Translations under genes and position numbers: made by a program
The notes under the pieces: generated by a model
What the model saw: the letters and a program-made list of their open reading frames with translations, nothing else
What the model was told of the DNA's origin: nothing
Databases searched by the model: none
NCBI RefSeq assembly: GCF_900107695.1
Contig: NZ_FNQP01000009.1
Span: 94,085-158,084, forward strand
DNA length: 64,000 nt
Direction of reading: 5' to 3'
Origin: Thiothrix caldifontis
GTDB lineage: Bacteria; Pseudomonadota; Gammaproteobacteria; Thiotrichales; Thiotrichaceae
Shown: positions 57,768 through 64,000 of the stretch, one piece after another
Position numbering within the stretch: the stretch's first letter is position 1
Layout of the letters: the number at the start of each line of letters is the position of its first letter

Positions 57768-60080
57768 ATGCCATTTTCAAACCGACCCTCTGTGGATGCT
57801 ACTATCGGGCAAAATTTGCCAATCCTTCAGGAGCGTTATGCCCTGCGGCGCTGCATGGCAAATACCGCGCTTGGCAAACTGTATTGGGCACAAGACCTAA
57901 AACAAACCCAAGGCAACGGTGAACAAGCCAATGTATTGGCCTTCACATTATTGCCCGCCTTGGCACAAGACCCCGTATTTGAACAAGTTTTTGGGCACGT
58001 CTTACCCACTTACCAAAAATCAATGCCCGGTATGCCTCAGCTCTTGGATGATGGCAAAACCGCCGACGGTACGCGCTGGATGGTGATGCGTAATATCAGC
58101 GGCATGTTACTTTCCGAACGCCTAGCAGAACTGGATGACCGGGGAATGCCACTCCCCGAAGCGCTAGAATTGCTGGACAATCTTAAGCATGTGTTTGCCA
58201 GCCAAACGCCAGACGGCGTGTTTGGTTATGCCGAACCGAATGCTATCCTGCTGACTGAAAAAGCGCCTTGTTTATTGACAGCCCCTGTTGCGGCTGCGTT
58301 GCGCATGGCGTACCGCAATCCACCTAGCGAATACACCCGCCACACGCTGCATTCCGGCTACATCAGCCCCGATGTGCTACTGGGCGACACCCCCACCAGC
58401 GCAGACGATACCTTTTCGATAGCCTGTTTAGCCTATCACCTGCTGCAAGGCTTACCACCGTTTGGCAAGCAAACTACCCTGGAAGCAGCGGTACGCAACT
58501 TTGCCCCCGGTAGCATCCGCAAATTACGCCCTGATACATGGGCAGCCTTACAACAAGGGCTAAACTTAAAGCGTGCGGCTCGCCAGCCAACACCCACCGC
58601 GTTATTACGCATCTTGCAACGCAAGCAACAAAAAAAGCTATTGTTACCCGCTGTTGCATTGGTCGCTGCCAGCGCGGTAGCCATCACCACTTACCAATTA
58701 CTCTCCAGTTGGGGTGAGCCACCAGAAAATGCCGCAGACACGCGCATCACTGGCTTAGAGGCTATTCCATCCAACAACACGCCCCAGCCTGATGCCGCAG
58801 ACACCGCCACACTGGTCGGGGAACGTGGTCTTCCCCCCGTGCCGGATCAAGACAGTGTGCAAGCTGAAGCCGACAAACTCGCCGCTGAAACCGCGAATCA
58901 AGCCAAACCCACCAATAACCTTAGTACACTACAAGAGCAAGCCGCCGACGCTATCCGCACCGGTAAGCCCGCAGCGCTCGACTACCTACGCCAAGCCGTA
59001 GCGCTAGAGCCAGACAATACCAAAACACAGCAACTGCTAACGCAACTGATCACCGACCAACATGCCGAAACCGAAGCCTTGCTCAGTGCGGGTAAATTGG
59101 AAGAAGCCAACAAACTACTCAGCACCACTGACCGACTGATCACCGAATTCACCTTGGCTGACAGCCTAAAACGTCAAGTGAGTTTAGAAGCCGAAGTCAG
59201 CCAAGCGCAGCGCAAACTAGCGTTAGCACAAGAACAGGAAACACCTGCCACAAACGCCACTATCCCACCTGAAACCACCGCAGCACCCAGTGATACGGAT
59301 GACACCAACAGCAGACAATACCTAGAACGTGCACAACAAGCCATTAGCTATGGCAACCTAAGCCGTGGCGATGACCGCAGTGAAAGTGCCATTGCCTACC
59401 TCAGCCCTCTGCTAGCACAAACACCGGATCACCCTGATGCCATGAAATTGCTGGAAAAGATCGTAGCAGCCCAACAGGAAGAAGCCCGTACACTATTGAG
59501 TAAACGTGATACCGACAAGGCTCGCACCGCCCTGAATGATAGCCAAACCCTGATTGGCAAATACAAACTGGATAATCACGTTGAAGAACAAATCGCGCTA
59601 GAAAAGCGTTACCGTGAAACCTTGGCAATGGGTGTGTTTACCCCCGGCACCGAGCCAGAAACGCCTGCCACCACTGCCCCCACCCAACCGGAACCCGCAA
59701 AGCCTGAACCAACCGCGACCATCACCGCCACACCACCCGTCGCCACCCCTGCCCCAGCTCAGGAAACAGAAAACCCTGAAGCCGCTGAAATGGCTACTTC
59801 AACCGAAGCGGTACCGACGGCGAATCCCCCGATGGAAGTTCGAGTTTCCCCGGATATTCCCGTGCAGGATGCCATAAACGTTACCACAACCGAACTACCA
59901 CCCGTTCAGTTAGAAAACGCAGTACCAGAACCTATTACCCCCCCCAGCAGCAACGTCATATTTGAGGTTCCTGCGACAGATGCAGACAACAGCGGCACTA
60001 CCTTCACCCTCGATGTACCCAACCTGATCGAAGTACCGCTGGATACCATCAAGGAAAGCTTGCCACCTGCCGACAGATAA
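57768..60080 (+). CDS. Membrane-anchored pseudokinase with long periplasmic repeat region
   Basis: 770 residues from the ATG at 57768 (GGGAG upstream). Residues 20-285 follow the Hanks kinase fold: ERYALRRCMANTALGKLYWAQD, WMVMRNISGMLLSERLAEL, YISPDVLLGDTPTSADDTFSIACLAYHLLQGLPPFG. The catalytic Lys (position 59 is Phe), HRD (FGY, 152-154) and DFG are all missing, so it is a pseudokinase. A helix at 291-313 spans the membrane. Outside are TPR-like helices (about 385-460 and 545-620) and Pro/Thr/Ala-rich linkers. Likely a scaffold or sensor. Overlaps the convergent gene by 32 nt. Confidence 0.8.
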   Translation: MPFSNRPSVDATIGQNLPILQERYALRRCMANTALGKLYWAQDLKQTQGNGEQANVLAFTLLPALAQDPVFEQVFGHVLPTYQKSMPGMPQLLDDGKTADGTRWMVMRNISGMLLSERLAELDDRGMPLPEALELLDNLKHVFASQTPDGVFGYAEPNAILLTEKAPCLLTAPVAAALRMAYRNPPSEYTRHTLHSGYISPDVLLGDTPTSADDTFSIACLAYHLLQGLPPFGKQTTLEAAVRNFAPGSIRKLRPDTWAALQQGLNLKRAARQPTPTALLRILQRKQQKKLLLPAVALVAASAVAITTYQLLSSWGEPPENAADTRITGLEAIPSNNTPQPDAADTATLVGERGLPPVPDQDSVQAEADKLAAETANQAKPTNNLSTLQEQAADAIRTGKPAALDYLRQAVALEPDNTKTQQLLTQLITDQHAETEALLSAGKLEEANKLLSTTDRLITEFTLADSLKRQVSLEAEVSQAQRKLALAQEQETPATNATIPPETTAAPSDTDDTNSRQYLERAQQAISYGNLSRGDDRSESAIAYLSPLLAQTPDHPDAMKLLEKIVAAQQEEARTLLSKRDTDKARTALNDSQTLIGKYKLDNHVEEQIALEKRYRETLAMGVFTPGTEPETPATTAPTQPEPAKPEPTATITATPPVATPAPAQETENPEAAEMATSTEAVPTANPPMEVRVSPDIPVQDAINVTTTELPPVQLENAVPEPITPPSSNVIFEVPATDADNSGTTFTLDVPNLIEVPLDTIKESLPPADR

Positions 60081-60882
60081 ATGCAGACACTGGGCGACCA
60101 TCGTCCAGTGTTTCTACCGTATCCAGCAAAATGTCAGTACCTGCAAATATTTGTGCCAACTCCCCCGGCTTCAGCAAGAAGTTGGGGTTACGCGGGCTAC
60201 CGAACTGTTCCGCTCCCTGCATAAACGTTTGGTAGATGAGAATACCACCCGGTTTTAGTAAGCGTTGCAGCCAAGGAAACAGCGGGCGGTGCAAGTAACG
60301 CGCTACCGTGATCAGATCAAACTGCCCGTTAGCGTAATGAATGAACGGATCCGTACCGGTTTCCAAATCCACACACGCGCTACGAATGCAAACCTGCTGA
60401 GTTGCCGCCAATTGTTGAGCGCGTTGCAACGCAGCGGGAATGTAATCAATACCGGTCATCGCCCAACCGTGCATCGCAAGATACACCATATCGCGCCCTG
60501 CCCCGCACGCAATATCCAAACCCTCGCCCGGTGTAAGCGCATACAGGGGCATGAATTCTGTGACGAAACGTGCAATCAACGGCGCGGGCTGCCATAAACG
60601 CTGGGAATGTTCCCCACACTGCCATAAACCTTCGGCTTGTAACATCGCCTCCACTTGCCGCGTCCATTCGGTTTGTTGTGCTACGTGATAGCCTTTGCTG
60701 GTGAGAAATGCGTAAGCTTGGTGTAGGTCATCACCAACACCGTATAAGGCAAGCGGTTCACTGGTTTTGGGAAGTTCGTGCATTCGGGCGGGTAATTCTG
60801 CGCTGGGAATGGCGCAGGCAGCGGCATGATGCCCCTCACAAAACGCGGCGAAGGGGCGACAATCAAGGTGTGCAAGTGACAT
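60049..60882 (-). CDS. Degenerate rhodanese fused to a SAM-dependent methyltransferase
   Basis: 277 residues. Residues 1-75 resemble a rhodanese domain (LDCRPFAAFCEGHHAAACAIP, PSAELPARMHELP), but the active-site position reads LALYGVGDD with no Cys. Residues 100-277 are a class I methyltransferase: GLDIACGAGRDMVYLAMHGW, VTGIDYIPAALQRA-like and LLKPGGILIYQTF, similar to TehB-type enzymes that methylate chalcogens. The substrate is unknown. In a sulfur oxidiser a sulfur or tellurium link is possible. Confidence 0.75.
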   Translation of the reverse strand: MSLAHLDCRPFAAFCEGHHAAACAIPSAELPARMHELPKTSEPLALYGVGDDLHQAYAFLTSKGYHVAQQTEWTRQVEAMLQAEGLWQCGEHSQRLWQPAPLIARFVTEFMPLYALTPGEGLDIACGAGRDMVYLAMHGWAMTGIDYIPAALQRAQQLAATQQVCIRSACVDLETGTDPFIHYANGQFDLITVARYLHRPLFPWLQRLLKPGGILIYQTFMQGAEQFGSPRNPNFLLKPGELAQIFAGTDILLDTVETLDDGRPVSAFICRQVASFP

Positions 60883-60962
60883 TATCTTCCTGGAAGCGAG
60901 AGTACAAGATACCGCAGTTTAGCATGATCAGCCCCTAACCAAAGCCGTAAGCTCCGTAAGCA

Positions 60963-61913
60963 TCACATCAAGCTACGCCCTTGCAAAATCATCACCCCCA
61001 AACTCGTGGTAAGCAATGAACCCAGCGTCGTCAACACCACCGTATTCGCCGCCAGTGTCGCATTACCGCCCATTGCCCGTGCCATGACGTAACTCGCCGC
61101 AGCGGTTGGGGCTGAAGACATCAGCAACAAGATACCTAAATCCATGCCGCGAAAGCCCAACCACCAACCGCCCGCCGTAAACAACACAGGAATCAGTACC
61201 AACTTGCTGAATGTTGCCAATAAGGTTTTGCTCATCTCCTGTTTTAGCGTGTGAAAATCCAGCGATGCGCCGGTACACAACAAGGCCAACGGCAAGGTCA
61301 TATCCGCCAGGGTTTCGCCTGCTTTCATCAGCAAGGCGGGCGGGCGCACATCCCACCAAGCAAACGGCAAGGCCAACACAATGCCAATAATCAACGGGTT
61401 GGTAACGATATTACGCAACATCCGCCCAACACCTTGGTGTTTATGCAAAGAACGGCTCAGGGTGATTACCCCCAGAATATTGAACAAAATGCTCAAAATT
61501 CCCACGTATAAGGACGCCGCTCCCAACGCCACCTCGCCATACGCATTCACACAATAAGCCAGACCGATAATCGCCATATTGGAACGGAAAATGCTTTGCA
61601 CCACCACGCCGCGATCTTCCGGCGGTTGCACCGTGAAATGCACCAAAATTTCCGTCAGCAGAAACAAGACAAGCATCGCGACCAAACCATAAGCGATCAA
61701 TGGGAAGTTAGTCGTCGCATCAATGTGGGTCTTCGCAATGCTGACAAACAGCAGCGCAGGCAATGCCCAGGTAAACACCAGCCGTGAACCGGCCTCAATA
61801 AACGCATCGCTGATCGACTGTCGCTCGCGGAGCCATGCCCCCAACGCCAGCAAAATAAAAATCGGCCCCGTGACCGACAAAGAAAACAGGATGGTGTTCC
61901 AGAATTCGAGCAT
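60963..61913 (-). CDS. AEC (auxin efflux carrier) family transporter
   Basis: 316 residues from the ATG at 61913. A TTG at 61934 is the alternative. Ten hydrophobic segments in two halves, with ILLALGAWLRERQSISDAFIE near the start and the crossover GIVLALPFAWWDVRPPALLMKAGETLADMTLPLALLCTGASL in the second half, split by Pro. SSAPTAAASYVMARAMGG is also typical. Members export or import small carboxylates such as malate or malonate. Substrate open. Confidence 0.85.
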   Translation of the reverse strand: MLEFWNTILFSLSVTGPIFILLALGAWLRERQSISDAFIEAGSRLVFTWALPALLFVSIAKTHIDATTNFPLIAYGLVAMLVLFLLTEILVHFTVQPPEDRGVVVQSIFRSNMAIIGLAYCVNAYGEVALGAASLYVGILSILFNILGVITLSRSLHKHQGVGRMLRNIVTNPLIIGIVLALPFAWWDVRPPALLMKAGETLADMTLPLALLCTGASLDFHTLKQEMSKTLLATFSKLVLIPVLFTAGGWWLGFRGMDLGILLLMSSAPTAAASYVMARAMGGNATLAANTVVLTTLGSLLTTSLGVMILQGRSLM

Positions 61914-62094
61914 TTCACACCTGCGTGCGTGCAAATAAACGCGAATAATTGCATGTAATGAGGCTTAATGTGCGATTAATTTTTGTAATTCACGCAAATC
62001 AAGTGTAAATTACAGCCATCTCGTCAGAAAATCATCACAGTTCATCGGATTATGGTCGGTGCAGATCAGGGCGGTAGCGTCTCTTCCATAGCAC

Positions 62095-63540
62095 TTAGAT
62101 CATATCGGCTGGGCTGCGCACACTGATACCGGGTGTATTAAGAACGTGGGTGTAGATCATGGTGGTCGACACATCCGAATGCCCCAACAATTCCTGCACG
62201 GTGCGGATATCGTAACCGGATTCCAGCAGATGGGTAGCAAAGGAATGGCGGAAGGTGTGGGTGGTCGCGTGCTTGGTGATCCCCGCCTGTTTCACGGCGC
62301 GGCGGATAATCTTCTGCAAACTGGTTTCATGCAGATGATGACGGCGCACCAACCCGGTACGCGGGTCAACGCTGACCGCACTGGCAGGAAACACGTATTG
62401 CCAGCGCAACTCCCGCGCCGCATTCTGGTATTTCTGGCTCAAGGCTTCGGGCAAATACACTTCGCCAAAACCGTTACGCAAATCAATCTGATGCAAACGC
62501 GCCACCAAGGCAAGCTGTTCTTTCAGCGCCTCCTTAAAACGCTCCGGCAATGGCACAACCCGATCTTTGCCGCCTTTGGCATTACGGATATGCAATTGGT
62601 TGTAATCGAAATCGACATCCAGCACCCGCAAGGTCACGCATTCCATCAGCCGCAAACCACCGCCATAGAGCAAACCTGCCATCAGATGGTGTGTGCCCTT
62701 GAGTTGCTGGAAGACGCGGCGCACCTCTTCGCGGGATAACACCACCGGCAATTTGCGCTGGCGCTTTGCCCCGATGAATTCATCCAGATCATCCAGCGGC
62801 TTTTGCCACACCTGATTAAACAAAAACGCCAAAGCATTTAACGCCTGCTTTTGCGTAGACACCGAGACATGACGCTTCAGCGCGAGATATTCCAGATAAT
62901 GCTTCACGTGTTGCCCATTAAGGTCACGCACATTATCGGGTTTGTGGAAATAGAAAAACCGTGAAACCCACAACTGATAAGTTTGTTCCGTGCGGATGGA
63001 GTAATTTTTCAGGCGTATCGCCCGCACCACTTCGGCAATCGCAGGCTGATAACGCTGGTAAAGCTCATGGGAACAACGCTCCTCGCCGTCGAGCGTCGCC
63101 AGGCCATCCAGCACATTGCTGTAATCGCGGGCAACGGTCGCATGATCCACTTCTAGGGGCTTCGCTGACTCACGCCAGTACTCCCAATCGAAATCACGCG
63201 CCCAGGGGAGCTTCAGCGCCAGACTAAACAGAATCCGTATAGCATCGACCACCTGCCCAAATTGCCAGGGTGATAGGCGGCTTTCACGCCCCACTTTGTT
63301 CAGAAACTGTTCCACATGATGCGGGGTGTGGGTACGAATGTGTTCATCGGGAAACTCGGCAATGTACTGCTTGGTACGCAATACATACCATGAGACAACA
63401 CCCTTCTTAACATTTTGTTTCAAAAGAAAAAGTGAATAGTTTTCCCAGAACTCATGGGAATACGCCATTGTTGATTCGACTGGGGTTCGTGTATGCTTCT
63501 TATCCATGAAAATCAGTGCCATTGGGGATACACAACGCAT
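62095..63540 (-). CDS. Integron-type tyrosine recombinase with N-terminal extension
   Basis: 481 residues. Residues about 155-481 align by eye with IntI integrases: [52 protein letters not shown] (R297), [11 protein letters not shown], the IntI-specific insert with [18 protein letters not shown] and [20 protein letters not shown], then [23 protein letters not shown] (H428, R431), [15 protein letters not shown] (H454, Y463) and SVRSP. About 150 extra N-terminal residues resemble another core-binding (SAM-like) domain ([30 protein letters not shown]). Start codon uncertain (63540, 63507 or 63468). Confidence 0.9.
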   Translation of the reverse strand: MRCVSPMALIFMDKKHTRTPVESTMAYSHEFWENYSLFLLKQNVKKGVVSWYVLRTKQYIAEFPDEHIRTHTPHHVEQFLNKVGRESRLSPWQFGQVVDAIRILFSLALKLPWARDFDWEYWRESAKPLEVDHATVARDYSNVLDGLATLDGEERCSHELYQRYQPAIAEVVRAIRLKNYSIRTEQTYQLWVSRFFYFHKPDNVRDLNGQHVKHYLEYLALKRHVSVSTQKQALNALAFLFNQVWQKPLDDLDEFIGAKRQRKLPVVLSREEVRRVFQQLKGTHHLMAGLLYGGGLRLMECVTLRVLDVDFDYNQLHIRNAKGGKDRVVPLPERFKEALKEQLALVARLHQIDLRNGFGEVYLPEALSQKYQNAARELRWQYVFPASAVSVDPRTGLVRRHHLHETSLQKIIRRAVKQAGITKHATTHTFRHSFATHLLESGYDIRTVQELLGHSDVSTTMIYTHVLNTPGISVRSPADMI

Positions 63541-63621
63541 GATAATCCGAGACTATACGGAAGGCTTTACGAACAGGATAGGCGGCGTCTGCTCACTGAT
63601 TATCCGCAGGCTGCCTAGTCT

Positions 63622-63628
63622 GTTAGAC
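63622..63628 (+). promoter_or_regulatory. Candidate attI core site (GTTRRRY)
   Basis: GTTAGAC stands 82 nt from the integrase start on the side where the cassette array of an integron would attach. A short inverted match (GCCTAG, 63614-63619) could be the left half of a simple recombination site. Consensus match only. Confidence 0.4.
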
Positions 63629-63862
63629 ATAGATTCCGCCCAATAAACTGTTAATTGCTTTCGCTCCTCCCTCTGTTCTCCCTCCTTTAGATACGTTCTG
63701 TATCGCACTATTCAAATTTGTATACCGTTGTTTTTGTATTCGCTTATAAACCTTTACCCAAGCACCAATCTGGGGCTTGGTGCTGGGGACGCTCCTTGCG
63801 TCGCCTAGGGGTTTGTTTATGGCGATTTTTTTTATTCTGTGGAACCCACAAGGTTAGAGTCC

Positions 63863-63882
63863 CACCCTGCATGGACAGGGTG
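63863..63882. repeat. Palindrome CACCCTG/CAGGGTG
   Basis: A 7-bp perfect stem with loop CATGGA, placed 13 nt beyond the stop of the partial minus-strand gene. It may act as its transcript end, together with the hairpin at 63838-63850 (TGTGG/CCACA). Confidence 0.5.
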
Positions 63883-63895
63883 AGAATGTTTAGGA

Positions 63896-64000
63896 TTAAT
63901 CTATTTCCATTTCGTAGATAGCTGTTAGAACTTCTGGCATTTTTTGAATTTGTTTAGTCCCTAACAAGAAAACCAGATTGTCTTGAATCAAAGACCTTAG
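63896..64000 (-). CDS. 3' end of a gene running off the right edge
   Basis: On the minus strand a frame is open from the window end to TAA at 63896-63898 and gives 34 residues ending LTAIYEMEID. The residues look protein-like (LIQDNLVFLLGTKQIQK) and codons are AT-richer than in the core genes. Too short to identify. It could be an accessory or cassette gene in reverse orientation, or chance. Confidence 0.4.
   Translation of the reverse strand, partial: LRSLIQDNLVFLLGTKQIQKMPEVLTAIYEMEID

Larger units (their letters stand above)
63541..63895 (+). other. Region upstream of the integrase: candidate attI and palindrome cluster
   Basis: No convincing gene. The sequence GTTAGAC (63622-63628) fits the integron core consensus GTTRRRY, with the inverted partner-like GCCTAG just before it (63614-63619) and an imperfect stem upstream (63582-63616). 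After it the DNA is AT-richer. Four hairpins lie at 63761-63784, 63788-63802, 63838-63850 and 63863-63882. A 67-aa frame from 63718 lacks a ribosome-binding site and crosses these hairpins, so it was not called. Confidence 0.4.

Noticed and set aside
62070..62080. Exact ops element GGCGGTAGCGT (RfaH/JUMPstart type) on the plus strand
   Set aside because: It lies just beyond the integrase 3' end and leads into antisense DNA, not into a polysaccharide operon. One chance match of 11 bases in both strands of 64 kb has a few percent probability.
63718..63921. 67-aa frame from TTG after the candidate attI
   Set aside because: No ribosome-binding site, odd composition (Arg, Phe, Cys-rich) and it crosses four palindromes. 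A cassette gene here cannot be supported.
63957..63964. CCCTAAC as a possible attC inverse core (RYYYAAC)
   Set aside because: First base is C instead of A or G, and the rest of any attC would lie outside the window.

Overview
The window reads as a chromosomal segment of a sulfur-oxidising gammaproteobacterium, most likely a Thiothrix-like filamentous species. Pointers are a secreted Gly/Tyr-rich protein of the sulfur-globule envelope type (18919-19710), an Rnf complex followed by nth as in other gammaproteobacteria, class 2 PyrD, a methylthioinosine phosphorylase next to Hpt, and ilvIHC plus panBCD operons of gammaproteobacterial type. The species is an inference from gene content. There is no rRNA, no CRISPR array and no recognisable insertion sequence. 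One tRNA (Arg, anticodon ACG) is present.

Layout. 1-3519 (minus): a glycosyltransferase cut by the left edge, an acetolactate-synthase-like thiamine diphosphate enzyme, and proA. 3682-9833 (plus): rnfABCDGE, nth and a DUF1841 gene, tightly overlapping and probably one transcript. 9844-18734: lipoproteins, suhB, a TauE/SafE exporter, a lone recB, a YgfX-like membrane protein, and an mtnP-like/hpt purine salvage pair. 18919-27075: sulfur-globule-like protein, pyrD, htpX, parC, a GNAT, glgC and a CelD/FemAB-like acyltransferase. 27240-29896: a small conserved-looking protein with a TrpD-fold protein on minus, divergent from a Sel1 gene and an unknown gene whose downstream region is rich in hairpins. 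29937-34552: panBCD, a small lipoprotein, an XRE-type regulator with a striking upstream operator, and a secreted metallo-beta-lactamase-fold hydrolase.

34683-49800 is a surface polysaccharide cluster. It has dTDP-rhamnose synthesis (rfbACDB), a methyltransferase, a split Alg14/Alg13-type glycosyltransferase, a Wzx-like flippase, a Wzy-like polymerase, a hexapeptide acyltransferase, two GT2 enzymes, then after a 310-nt leader a WcaJ-like priming transferase, an acyltransferase-3 protein and a Wzc-like chain-length regulator/tyrosine kinase. No outer-membrane export channel (Wza) or phosphatase (Wzb) is in view.

49815-61913: small membrane and HExxH proteins, ilvIHC with the tRNA-Arg gene upstream, a two-domain AhpD-like protein, an alkyltransferase-like DNA repair protein that seems to start at CTG, an unknown 496-aa protein paired with a membrane-anchored pseudokinase, a degenerate-rhodanese/methyltransferase fusion, and an AEC transporter. 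The right end (62095-64000) holds an integron-type integrase with an extra N-terminal domain, a candidate attI core, a cluster of palindromes, and the 3' end of a gene running off the window. This accessory edge and the pseudokinase pair are the most promising places for an undescribed system.
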